From the NCBI RefSeq assembly GCF_002251795.1, contig NZ_NOXU01000029.1, forward strand, positions 1 to 64,000: a stretch of 64,000 nucleotides of DNA. The letters run 5' to 3'. Under the pieces are notes generated by a model. It was not told the origin of the DNA and did no database searches. It saw nothing but the letters and a program-made list of their open reading frames with translations. The DNA is from Niveispirillum lacus. Its GTDB lineage: Bacteria; Pseudomonadota; Alphaproteobacteria; Azospirillales; Azospirillaceae. This document shows, piece by piece, positions 54,961 to 63,358 of the stretch (position 1 is its first letter; each line of letters starts with the position of its first letter). A program made the position numbers and the translations under genes.

Positions 54961-55872
54961 ATGGATCGCCTGACCGTCAATACCAGTCCCCGTCAACTGA
55001 TTGACGGTGCGCCCGCTCTTTCCGCCCTGGGGTGGGGCATGTGGCGGTATCACGGCGATGATCTGGGCGCTGCGACGGCCCGCTGCATGGCAGCCCTGGA
55101 GGCCGGGATCACCCTGTTCGACACAGCCGATATCTACGGTTTCGACCATGAACATGGGTTTGGTGCAGCGGAAACGCTGTTCGGCCGGGTTCTGGCCGCC
55201 AATCCTGGTTTGCGTGGCCAGATTGTGCTGGCCAGCAAGGGCGGTATTCAACCACCGATCCCCTATCATCAACGCGGCGAGCAGTTGATTGCGTGTTGCG
55301 AGGCCTCGCTGCGTCGGCTGAATGTCGACTGCATCGATCTTTATCAGGTCCACCGCCCGGATTTGCTGGCCCACCCGGCGGAGGTTGCGGCGGCCCTGGA
55401 CAAACTGCGCCAACAGGGGAAGATCAAGGCGGCCGGCGTCTCCAACTACACCCCGGCGCAGGTGGCGGCCCTGGCGGCACATCTGCCGTTCCGGCTGCTG
55501 TCAGTCCAACCGGAATTCTCCCCCCTGCATATCGCTCCCCTGTTTGACGGGGTGCTGGATCAGGCCTTGGAACGGAACTTGACGGTGCTGACATGGTCGC
55601 CGCTGGGGGGTGGCGGACTGGTGCGTGGTGCGGCAGATGCCCGCACCGCCCGTGTCGCCGCCGCCCTGGACATCATTGCCCATCGACAGGGCACCACCCG
55701 CGCCGCCGTTGCCTATGCCTGGGCCATGGTCCATCCTGCCCGCCCTATCCCGCTGGTCGGCAGCCAGACGCCTGACCGCATCCGGGAAGCTGCGGATGCC
55801 CTCAAGGTGGAAATGACGGGGGCCGACTGGTATGGCGTCCTGGTCGCGGCCCGTGGTACCCCAATGCCCTAG
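54961..55872 (+). CDS. Aldo/keto reductase
   Basis: 303 residues, TIM-barrel AKR. The catalytic tetrad is visible: Asp and Tyr in LFDTADIYG, Lys in VLASKGG, His in LYQVHRPDLL. The NADPH site is in SNYTPAQVAAL and LVGSQTPDRIREAADAL. The start follows GGAA at close spacing. It overlaps the convergent copA by 4 bases. Substrate unknown. Confidence 0.92.
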   Translation: MDRLTVNTSPRQLIDGAPALSALGWGMWRYHGDDLGAATARCMAALEAGITLFDTADIYGFDHEHGFGAAETLFGRVLAANPGLRGQIVLASKGGIQPPIPYHQRGEQLIACCEASLRRLNVDCIDLYQVHRPDLLAHPAEVAAALDKLRQQGKIKAAGVSNYTPAQVAALAAHLPFRLLSVQPEFSPLHIAPLFDGVLDQALERNLTVLTWSPLGGGGLVRGAADARTARVAAALDIIAHRQGTTRAAVAYAWAMVHPARPIPLVGSQTPDRIREAADALKVEMTGADWYGVLVAARGTPMP

Positions 55873-58244
55873 ACCCCTGGCCGCCAGCGCCGCAGCAGCA
55901 GGGCATTGGCAACGACACAGACACTGGATGCTGCCATGGCCGCCCCGGCCAGCATGGGGTTCAGCAGCCCGGCCATGGCCAGCGGTACACCAATAATGTT
56001 GTAGATGAAGGCCCAGAACAGGTTCTGGCGGATTTTGGCAACGGTTCGGCCTGAGATCGCGATGGCATCCGCCACAAGCGCCGGGTCGCCGCGCATCAGC
56101 GTAATGCCCGCCGCCCGCATCGCCACATCGGTACCGGTGCCCATGGCGAAGCCAATATCAGCAGCAGCGAGGGCCGGAGCATCATTGATACCATCACCCA
56201 CCATGGCCACCACCCGGCCGCCTTTGCGCAGATCGGCCAGCGCATCGCCCTTATCCTGGGGCAGCAGTTCGGCCAGCACCTCCTCTACCCCCAGGGATGC
56301 CGCGGTCGCCGCTGCCGCTCCGGCATTGTCCCCGGTCACCATCACCGTCCGGATGCCCAATGCCTTCAGCCGCACGATGGCTGCCGGCCCAGTCTGTTTG
56401 ATCCGGTCACCAAAGGCGATCAGTCCCAACAGCATCCCATCGGCCACCAGATAGGACAGGGTGCGGCCCTGCGCCGTCAGGCCGCGTGCCACGGGCGCCA
56501 GATCCCGGATATCGATGCCGCGTTCTGCCATCAGCCGGGCATTGCCCAGCAGCAAATGCTGCTCCGCCACCTGTCCTTCCACACCCAGGCCCGGCAACGC
56601 ACGGATCGCATGGGCCGCCGGCACAGCCGGCATGGCGTCACACACTGCCGCCGCCAGCGGATGTTGACTGCCCACCTGCAGCGCGGCGGCAAGGCGCAGA
56701 ACCTGGATGCGGTCGCCCCCCGCCACCGGCTGCACCGCCACCACCGCCGGTTTGCCTTCGGTCAGGGTCCCGGTCTTGTCAAAAGCCACCACACCGATAT
56801 CCCGCGCCCGCTCCAGCGCCTCCGCGTCGCGGATCAGAATACCGGCACGCGCCGCGACCCCGGTCCCCACCATGAGCGCGGTGGGTGTGGCCAAGCCCAG
56901 GGCACAAGGACATGCGATGACCAGCACCGCGACGGCGTTAATCAACGCCGTTTCCACCCCGGCCCCTGCCAGCAGCCAGCCGGCCAGGGTCAGCAGCGCC
57001 AGCGCCAGGATCACCGGCACAAAAATGGCGGACACTTTGTCGACCATGCGCTGCACTGGCGCCTTTCCCGCACTCGCCTGTTCGACAAGCCGGATGATCC
57101 GCGACAGCGTACTGTCGGCGCCCAACGCCCCCGCGGTCACGGCAATGAAGCCATCCAGGTTCAATGACCCGCCGGTGACAGCCGCCCCCGGCCCCTTGGC
57201 TACCGGCAGGCTTTCCCCGGTCAGCATGCTTTCATCCAGGTGGGTTGTGCCATCCAGGATCTCACCATCGACGGGCACCTGTTCACCCGGCCGCACCAGG
57301 ACCACATCGCCGCGCTGCAACTGGGCGATCGGCATGGTGACCTCCGCCCCGTCACGACGGACCCGCGCCAACAGGGGCCGCAGCGCCATCAGCGCTTCAA
57401 TGGCCGCACCGGTTTTGCGCTTGGCCCGTGCTTCTAACCATCGGCCCAGCAGCAGCATCGCGATGATCACCGATGCCGCCTCATAATAGAGGTGGGGCGC
57501 ATGCCCGGCATGGGCGTCGAGCCACATCCAGCCGGACAGGCCCCACGCCGCCAAGGTGCCCAGCACGACGAGCACATCCATGCTGGCCGTACGGTGTTTC
57601 AAGGCGTTCCACGCTCCGGCATAGAAGGGCCAGCCCAGCCCGAACTGTACCAGACTGCCCAAGATAAACTGCGCCCAGGCTGGAAGGGGCGGACCGCCCA
57701 GCATCGGCAGCACCAGCGGCATGGACAGGATCAGGGCAAGGGCCGCCCGTGTTCCTTCGCCCAGACCCGGTTCTGACCTGGCGGTAATGGCGGTCGGGAT
57801 ATCCGCAGAGGCTGTTGGCTCCGCCGCCGCCGCGACGCCATAGCCGGCATTATGCACAGCGGCGGTCAGGTCATCATCGCTGACCTCCGCCACATCAATC
57901 AGGGCGATACTGGTGGCCTGTGAGATTTTGACATCAATCACGCCGGGTACAGCCCGCAGCGCCTTTTCCGCCTTGCCGACACAGGCTGCACAACGCAGGC
58001 CGGTCAGCGTCAGGCGTTTGGCCTGCACCACTGGTTCAAACCCGGCATTGGTGATTGCAGTGACCACTGCCACCGGAAGTTTCGGGCCGGCAGCGTCGCC
58101 AGGCGTGACCAGAACGCGCTGCGACGACAAGTTGACACAGACCGACGCCACACCCGGCAGCGCGGCCACAGCCTTTTCAATCCGCCCCGCACAGGAGGCA
58201 CAACGCATGCCCTGCACGGGCAAAGACAGGCTTGCAGACGACAT
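55869..58244 (-). CDS. copA: Copper-translocating P1B-type ATPase
   Basis: 791 residues. Two N-terminal heavy-metal domains carry Cys15/Cys18 (GMRCASCAGR) and Cys85/Cys88 (GLRCAACVGK). The transmembrane metal motif is Cys445-Pro-Cys447 (ACPCALGLATP), with helix-7 YN and helix-8 MSS residues (FIYNIIGVPL, AAMAASSVCVV) typical of Cu+ ATPases. The actuator TGESLP, the phosphorylation DKTGTLTEG and the nucleotide-binding residues are present. It exports Cu+ from the cytosol. It has a CueR-type operator upstream. Confidence 0.97.
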   Translation of the reverse strand: MSSASLSLPVQGMRCASCAGRIEKAVAALPGVASVCVNLSSQRVLVTPGDAAGPKLPVAVVTAITNAGFEPVVQAKRLTLTGLRCAACVGKAEKALRAVPGVIDVKISQATSIALIDVAEVSDDDLTAAVHNAGYGVAAAAEPTASADIPTAITARSEPGLGEGTRAALALILSMPLVLPMLGGPPLPAWAQFILGSLVQFGLGWPFYAGAWNALKHRTASMDVLVVLGTLAAWGLSGWMWLDAHAGHAPHLYYEAASVIIAMLLLGRWLEARAKRKTGAAIEALMALRPLLARVRRDGAEVTMPIAQLQRGDVVLVRPGEQVPVDGEILDGTTHLDESMLTGESLPVAKGPGAAVTGGSLNLDGFIAVTAGALGADSTLSRIIRLVEQASAGKAPVQRMVDKVSAIFVPVILALALLTLAGWLLAGAGVETALINAVAVLVIACPCALGLATPTALMVGTGVAARAGILIRDAEALERARDIGVVAFDKTGTLTEGKPAVVAVQPVAGGDRIQVLRLAAALQVGSQHPLAAAVCDAMPAVPAAHAIRALPGLGVEGQVAEQHLLLGNARLMAERGIDIRDLAPVARGLTAQGRTLSYLVADGMLLGLIAFGDRIKQTGPAAIVRLKALGIRTVMVTGDNAGAAAATAASLGVEEVLAELLPQDKGDALADLRKGGRVVAMVGDGINDAPALAAADIGFAMGTGTDVAMRAAGITLMRGDPALVADAIAISGRTVAKIRQNLFWAFIYNIIGVPLAMAGLLNPMLAGAAMAASSVCVVANALLLRRWRPGV

Positions 58245-58271
58245 TTCAAACCCCTTCCGGCTGCTGGCCGG

Positions 58272-58355
58272 TTACTGGAGGGCACGGTCAGCAAACAGGA
58301 AAATTCGGGTTCCGGGCATTGACCCACCGCAAACCCACCTGTTGCTTTCGTTCAT
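58272..58355 (-). CDS. Possible short leader ORF before copA
   Basis: A 27-codon frame beginning ATG AAC GAA (MNESNRWVCGG) and ending TAA 27 bases before the copA ATG. The CueR-type promoter would start transcription almost at its ATG, so it would be nearly leaderless. There is only weak Shine-Dalgarno-like sequence. It may be translated or may be chance. Confidence 0.25.
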   Translation of the reverse strand: MNESNRWVCGGSMPGTRIFLFADRALQ

Positions 58356-58363
58356 GTCCACGC

Positions 58364-58394
58364 TGTGTGAACCTTCCCACAATGGGAAGGTCAA
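58364..58394 (-). promoter_or_regulatory. CueR-type copper-responsive promoter of copA
   Basis: ACCTTCCC-ACAAT-GGGAAGGT (58371-58391) is a perfect dyad of the kind bound by CueR in MerR-type copA promoters. On the minus strand it overlaps TTGACC (58394-58389) as -35, followed by the long (about 19-base) spacer typical of MerR-family promoters; the -10 is weak. It lies about 125 bases before the copA ATG. No cueR gene is in the window. Confidence 0.88.
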
Positions 58395-58431
58395 GGGGTA
58401 TTTGTCCTGATCGGCTTGGCGCCACCGCCAT

Positions 58432-59058
58432 TCAGGACGCCCGCAGTTCTTTTTTGAAGCGGTCCGCCAGGATTGGGTGGGCCAAGGCTGCGGCCACCAC
58501 CGCCGGATCGGGATGTTTGTTGAGTAAAAGGGCATTCAGCCGCGCCACGGTCCAGGCTGCATCACCCCGTTGAACAAGGTCCACCGCATCCCCCGCCGCC
58601 ACAATGCCTGCCCGCACCACCTGCATATACCAGCCAGGGGTGCCCGCCTTCATTGCCTGCGGGCCCAGCGCCTTGACCCCTGTCAAAACACCGGGCCAAC
58701 CGCATCGGGGTACCGGTTGATTGACCATGACCAAAGCGGTCCCGATGGCCAGAACATCACCGATACGGGCATCGGCATCCCCATACCCGGCAAACAGCAG
58801 GTTCTCGCCAAAAGCCGGCCGTGGCAGGGCCTGGCCGAAGCGAGATTCCAGCGCAGCATAGGATTCCACGGCAAATCCGTGCAACGCTGTGTCGCCGATG
58901 TCACGGCTGCGGTAAGCGCTTTCATCCCCGTCCAGGCCGGCAGGGCCCACACCAACCGGCCCGGTCACTGGATGCTTGCCGATGCCGGTCGTCTCCTCCC
59001 GCCCTCGGGCGTTGGTGCGGGTTTGGACACGTCCGACATTCACCTGCAGAAGCCGCAT
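58432..59058 (-). CDS. MOSC-domain protein (YiiM family)
   Basis: 208 residues from MRLLQVNVGRVQTR. KHPVTGPVGVGPAGLDGDESAY is the N-terminal MOSC segment. The conserved cysteine that ligands molybdenum is probably Cys119 in VNQPVPRCGWPG. GENLLFAG and a C-terminal helical domain follow. YiiM-like proteins detoxify N-hydroxylated bases with molybdenum cofactor. The segment usually HGGPDKA reads SRDIGDTALH here, so the active site may differ. Start chosen by comparison with the family; an upstream ATG is possible. Confidence 0.85.
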   Translation of the reverse strand: MRLLQVNVGRVQTRTNARGREETTGIGKHPVTGPVGVGPAGLDGDESAYRSRDIGDTALHGFAVESYAALESRFGQALPRPAFGENLLFAGYGDADARIGDVLAIGTALVMVNQPVPRCGWPGVLTGVKALGPQAMKAGTPGWYMQVVRAGIVAAGDAVDLVQRGDAAWTVARLNALLLNKHPDPAVVAAALAHPILADRFKKELRAS

Positions 59059-59127
59059 CGCCCACCCGATAGGCAAAGGGCCGGTCACAATGGACCGGCC
59101 CTTACTGAACATCACACCGTGCGCCTG

Positions 59128-59772
59128 TTACTGGAACGCGTCGGCCGTTTCGATGATGTGGCTGACGATGCCATATTCCTTGGCCTCTTCCGCCGACATC
59201 CAGAAATTACGGTCGGTATCCACAGCGACGCGGTCATAGGGCTGGCCGGTTTCGCGGGCGATCTCTTCATTGATGCGTTTACGCATCTTGATGATTTCCT
59301 TCGCCTCAATGGCGATGTCAGTGGCCGGGCCGCCCACACCGCCCGCCGGCTGATGGATCATGAAACGGGTGTTGGGCAGGCAGAACCGGTCTTCCTTGGC
59401 AGCGCCCAGGAAGATATGGGCGCCGGCAGAGGCAACCCAGCCGGTCCCCAGCACCAGCACGCGCGGCTTTACGAAACGGATCATGTCGTGGATCGTGTCG
59501 CCGGATTCGACATGCCCGCCCGGCGAGTTGATGATCAGCTTGATCGGCTCATCATTCTCGGCGGCCAGACCCAGCAACTGTGCCGTCACGGCCTGGGCGA
59601 CCTTCTGGTTGATCTCGCCGAACAGCAGGATGGTGCGGGCCTTGAACAGGTTCTGCGCGATGGAGGGCGGCGCCTTGGCCTTTTCCTCCTGGGCATCGGA
59701 CTCCGGCTTTTCGTCCTCAAGACGGATCGGATTGACGAGCAAGGCGGCACTCCTGAATTTGGTATTCTGCAT
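59128..59772 (-). CDS. Second ClpP-like protease subunit
   Basis: 214 residues. A charged 35-residue N-terminal extension precedes a ClpP fold. The triad is Ser115 (GTGWVASAGAHIFLG), His140 (RFMIHQPAGG) and Asp187 (DTDRNFWMS). The oxyanion loop segment NSPGGHVESGD is present. The serine neighbourhood (VASAGA instead of ASSMGA) sets it apart from the canonical ClpP encoded at 15251. No Clp ATPase is adjacent. Second ClpPs may form mixed or separate barrels. Confidence 0.92.
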   Translation of the reverse strand: MQNTKFRSAALLVNPIRLEDEKPESDAQEEKAKAPPSIAQNLFKARTILLFGEINQKVAQAVTAQLLGLAAENDEPIKLIINSPGGHVESGDTIHDMIRFVKPRVLVLGTGWVASAGAHIFLGAAKEDRFCLPNTRFMIHQPAGGVGGPATDIAIEAKEIIKMRKRINEEIARETGQPYDRVAVDTDRNFWMSAEEAKEYGIVSHIIETADAFQ

Positions 59773-59834
59773 TCACTGACCTAGCGGGAAATGGGCTGCG
59801 GTTCAACCCATCATTGGATGGAGTTTCATACTTA

Positions 59835-59865
59835 TGCCGACGGCCCAAAAATTTGACCGTCGGCA
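59835..59865. repeat. Hairpin upstream of the second clpP
   Basis: TGCCGACGG (59835-59843) and CCGTCGGCA (59857-59865) form a perfect 9-bp stem with a 13-base loop. It lies 63 bases before the clpP-like start on the minus strand and 80 bases after the aldehyde dehydrogenase stop. CGGCGG/CCGCCG follows at 59866-59880. It could be the dehydrogenase terminator or part of the clpP leader; no T tract is present. Confidence 0.5.
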
Positions 59866-59945
59866 CGGCGGCGACCGCCGACGCGCCGCCCATGCGGCGT
59901 AGCCAAGCCGCCGGAAGCAGCACCCGGCGATTGAGGGCACCGCTA

Positions 59946-61442
59946 TTATGAGAGGTCGATCCAGACGCTTTTCAAGTCCGTGTATTTTTCAAGCGCATGC
60001 AGGCTCTTGTCGCGGCCGAACCCAGACTGTTTGAAGCCGCCGAACGGCGTGGTGATATCACCGGCATCGAAGCAGTTGATCCAGACCGACCCGGCTTTAA
60101 TGGTCCGCGCCGCCTTCATCGCGGTGGAAATGTCGCGGGTCCAGATAGCCGAGGCCAGACCATAAATCGTGTCATTGGCGATCTTGAACGCCTCTTCCGT
60201 GGTCTTAAAGGTCAGGGTGGACAGGACGGGGCCAAAAATCTCCTCCCGTGCGATGGTCATGGAACTGTCGACACCATCGAACAGGGTCGGTTCGATGTAA
60301 TAGCCACCGGTATCCGTGCGCGCCGCCGATCCGCCAAGCCGCAACGACGCCCCTTCTTCCTTGCCCTTGTCGATATAGGACAGGACACGTTCATGCTGTT
60401 TGGCATCGACCATGGCGCCCATGGTCGATGCCGGATCCAGCGGATCGCCGGGCGCCCAGCCCTTTGCATGGTGCATGACCCGCTCCAGGAACTCATCCTT
60501 GATGCTTTCATGCACCAGCAGGCGGGAGCCGGCGTTACAGACCTCCCCCTGATTGAAGAAGATGCCGCCGGCGGCATTGGCAGCGGCCTTATCCAGGTCG
60601 GCGGCGTCGGGCATAATGATGTGCGGGGTCTTGCCCCCACATTCCAGCGACACGCGCTTCAGGTTGCTTTCCCCTGAATAGCGCATGAAATATTTGCCAA
60701 CCTCCGTGGAGCCGGTGAAGGCCAGCATGTCGACATCCATATGCCGACCAATGGCTTGGCCTGCCGTTTCCCCGAAACCAGGCACAACATTCAGCACGCC
60801 CGGCGGCACACCGGCTTCCACCGCCAGTTCACCCAGGCGGATTGCGGTCAGGGGCGATTGTTCTGCGGGTTTCAGCACCACGGAATTACCGGTGGCGAGC
60901 GCCGGCGCCACCTTCCACACCGCCATCATCAGCGGGAAGTTCCAGGGTACGACCACCCCGATGACACCCAGCGGTTCGCGCAGGATCAGCGACATGGCAT
61001 CGGGGCCACTGGGTCCGACCTGATCATACAGCTTGTCGATGGCCTCCGCGTAATATTGGACGCAGCGCACCGACAGGGGGATGTCGATGGAGCGGCTGTC
61101 ACGGATGGGCTTACCCATGTCCAGTGTTTCCAGCAGCGCCAATTCGTCGGCATGGTCCTCCATCAACCGCGCCAGCTTCAGCAGCACGGCCTTGCGCGCG
61201 CGGGGATGCTGATCACGCCACACACCGGATTCGAAGGTACGGCGCGCCGCAGCGACAGCCCTGTTCACATCCTCCGCGTCGCATTCAGCGACCTGGGTTA
61301 GCACCTTGCCGTCGCGCGGGCTGATATTGGCAAAGCTTTTGCCGCTGGCAGCCGGCACATAAGTACCGTCAATAAAGGCCTGGGTGCGGAATTGCAGCCG
61401 GGCGGCGCGGTCATGCCAGTTGGTGGCGGCGATGGCGTCCAT
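59946..61442 (-). CDS. PuuC-like aldehyde dehydrogenase
   Basis: 498 residues from MDAIAATNWHDRAARLQF. Segments are TQAFIDGTYVPAASGKSF, ETLDMGKPIRDS, VVPWNFPLMMAVWKVAPALA, KPAEQSPLTAIRL, FTGSTEVGKYFM, the Glu in RVSLECGGKTPHII and the catalytic Cys in FNQGEVCNAGSRLLV. The closest family is gamma-glutamyl-gamma-aminobutyraldehyde dehydrogenase (PuuC) of putrescine degradation, which also oxidises other omega-aldehydes. No other puu genes are in the window. Confidence 0.92.
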   Translation of the reverse strand: MDAIAATNWHDRAARLQFRTQAFIDGTYVPAASGKSFANISPRDGKVLTQVAECDAEDVNRAVAAARRTFESGVWRDQHPRARKAVLLKLARLMEDHADELALLETLDMGKPIRDSRSIDIPLSVRCVQYYAEAIDKLYDQVGPSGPDAMSLILREPLGVIGVVVPWNFPLMMAVWKVAPALATGNSVVLKPAEQSPLTAIRLGELAVEAGVPPGVLNVVPGFGETAGQAIGRHMDVDMLAFTGSTEVGKYFMRYSGESNLKRVSLECGGKTPHIIMPDAADLDKAAANAAGGIFFNQGEVCNAGSRLLVHESIKDEFLERVMHHAKGWAPGDPLDPASTMGAMVDAKQHERVLSYIDKGKEEGASLRLGGSAARTDTGGYYIEPTLFDGVDSSMTIAREEIFGPVLSTLTFKTTEEAFKIANDTIYGLASAIWTRDISTAMKAARTIKAGSVWINCFDAGDITTPFGGFKQSGFGRDKSLHALEKYTDLKSVWIDLS

Positions 61443-61539
61443 TCTCGGTCTCTCTCCCGTTATGGCGGGCGTGCCCCGCCTGTCGGGTGAGAGAGTGCCC
61501 GCCCCCACGCGCGGCGGCAACCCCCGACATGGCAAAGAC

Positions 61540-61968
61540 TTAAGGAACCCATCCCGGAAGGGCAGCCGCCTGACGTAGCCATTGCACCATGGTGGCCTCG
61601 TCCAGCCTATCATTTTCGTAGATGTCGATCCAACGTGCCTTCCCGCTGCGCGGGGTGCCACCCGGCGGCACAGGATCCAACGACAGACCATCAAAGAAAG
61701 TGACCTTCACGTACCGGGTGAGCACGTGGAAGGACAGGAACCAGCCTTTGCCTCCCATGCCATAGAACGGAGAGTTCCAGCGCACAGCCTTGCGCACGTC
61801 AGGCAGGGTAGCGACGATCAACGTGTCCAACTGGCGTCCCAGGCTGCTTTTCCAGCCCGGCATCGCGGCGATGTAGGCCTGAACGGGGGCATCGCAATCT
61901 GCCTTGGCGATCTGCGGATTGCCACCGGACAACAGCACGGTTCCCGTCTTCGGGTCCTTGGTCTGCAT
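61540..61968 (-). CDS. DUF1801 (YdhG-like) protein
   Basis: 142 residues. KAVRWNSPFYGMGGKGWFLSF and YVKVTFFDGLSLDPVPPGG are the DUF1801 core; it ends with an EATMVQWLRQAAALPGW helix. The family is small, cytosolic and uncharacterised. The ATG at 61968 begins MQTKDPKTGTVL. It lies downstream of nothing obvious and is probably a single gene. Confidence 0.85.
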   Translation of the reverse strand: MQTKDPKTGTVLLSGGNPQIAKADCDAPVQAYIAAMPGWKSSLGRQLDTLIVATLPDVRKAVRWNSPFYGMGGKGWFLSFHVLTRYVKVTFFDGLSLDPVPPGGTPRSGKARWIDIYENDRLDEATMVQWLRQAAALPGWVP

Positions 61969-62120
61969 GGCTCTGTCCTTGTTTCCAGATCGGCACCAAT
62001 GTAGCGGACAGACCCCCTCGCGGACAGGTCAATTGTCACGGGCACATCTTGGCAATTGCGTCAGCAATACTGACGTGTTCCGATGATGATCTCGATATCA
62101 TCCGGCTGAATGTCCAATCA

Positions 62121-62996
62121 ATGCGCCCCCTCCACATCGCCCTCGCCTTTCTGGTTGCCGTGATCTGGGGCGCCAATTTTGTCGTGATCAAGCTGGCGCT
62201 GACCGGCTTTCCGCCCATTCTGCTCACCGCGCTGCGCTTCACACTGGCCTGTCTGCCGGTCCTGTTCATTCCACGCCCGGCGGGGATCGGGTTCAAGCAA
62301 CTGGTGCTTGTCTCCACCTTCCTGTTCACCGGGCATTACATCTTTCTGTTCGTGGGCATGGATCAGGGGATGGCGCCGGGGCTGGCTTCCATCGTGCTGC
62401 AATGTCAGGCTTTTTTGACCATGCTGTTTGCCGCTGGCATGCTGGGGGAGCGGCCCAAAGCACAGCAATTGGTGGGCGCCGGCGTGGCGGCATTGGGGCT
62501 GGTGGTGACAGGCAGCACGGTTGGTCTGGACGTAACCTGGATCGGCTTCATCCTGACACTGCTGGCGGCGGCCAGTTGGGCCATGGGTAATGTGCTGATG
62601 CGCCGGCTTCCACCCACGCCGACCCTGCCATTGATGGTCTGGCTGTCCACGGTGCCGCCCCTGCCCGTTCTTGCCCTGTCGCTGCTGGTGGAGGGGCCGG
62701 ACAGGGTCTGGACGGCATTGACGGGCTTTGGCTGGACTGCCGGCCTGTCGCTGCTCTACATCGTCTGCCTGTCGACCCTGGTGGCGTTTGGCATCTGGGG
62801 CATGCTGCTGCGGGAGTATAAGGCCGGCGTGGTGGCGCCGTTTTCCCTGCTGGTGCCTGTGACCGGTACGCTTGCCGCCTACCTGGTTTTTGGTGAGACC
62901 TTCAGCCCTTTGCGCCTGCTGGGCATGGCACTGCTGTTCGCGGGCATCGTGATCACCATCCTGCCCCTGCGCAAGCGCCAGACGGTGACAGCCTGA
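62121..62996 (+). CDS. EamA-family transporter
   Basis: 291 residues, ten membrane helices. MRPLHIALAFLVAVIWGANF is the typical start; LTALRFTLACLPVLF is the first-repeat signature and the second includes NVLMRRLPPTPTLPL. It resembles EamA (YdeD), which exports cysteine and O-acetylserine. The start is ATG 62121; a TTG 24 codons upstream is less likely. It ends one base before the convergent cupredoxin stop. Confidence 0.92.
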   Translation: MRPLHIALAFLVAVIWGANFVVIKLALTGFPPILLTALRFTLACLPVLFIPRPAGIGFKQLVLVSTFLFTGHYIFLFVGMDQGMAPGLASIVLQCQAFLTMLFAAGMLGERPKAQQLVGAGVAALGLVVTGSTVGLDVTWIGFILTLLAAASWAMGNVLMRRLPPTPTLPLMVWLSTVPPLPVLALSLLVEGPDRVWTALTGFGWTAGLSLLYIVCLSTLVAFGIWGMLLREYKAGVVAPFSLLVPVTGTLAAYLVFGETFSPLRLLGMALLFAGIVITILPLRKRQTVTA

Positions 62997-63338
62997 TCAG
63001 GGGACCACCGTCACCTTGGCGCGCATCTTTGGATGGATTCGGCACTGGATGGTGAATTCGCCGGGCACGGCAAATGTAACCGGCGTCTCCGTGCCGGGGT
63101 CCTGCAATCCGATATCAAAGATATTTTCCTGGGCCGGCGAATAGACATTGTGACCGAACGGGTCATCGTTACGAAAGATCACCTGTTCTCCCACTTTGAT
63201 CGTCACGGCGCGGGGAACGAAGGAAATGTCACGCTGGGCGACAATCTTGGGCGATTGCGCCCCACCAGAGCCGGCCAACAGACCCAGCACCGCCATCGGC
63301 AAGGTTGCCCGCAACCATCGCCCCGGGTGTCGCGACAT
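62997..63338 (-). CDS. Periplasmic cupredoxin (blue copper protein)
   Basis: 113 residues. A signal peptide (RATLPMAVLGLLAGSGGAQ) is followed by a plastocyanin-like domain. The type 1 copper ligands are His63 (DPFGHNVYS), Cys99, His102 and Met105 (IQCRIHPKM). It should be a small electron carrier or copper chaperone in the periplasm. It lies 20 bases downstream of the DUF4394 gene, as in an operon. Confidence 0.93.
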   Translation of the reverse strand: MSRHPGRWLRATLPMAVLGLLAGSGGAQSPKIVAQRDISFVPRAVTIKVGEQVIFRNDDPFGHNVYSPAQENIFDIGLQDPGTETPVTFAVPGEFTIQCRIHPKMRAKVTVVP

Positions 63339-63358
63339 CCCTTCCCCCTTTTGGCTGT

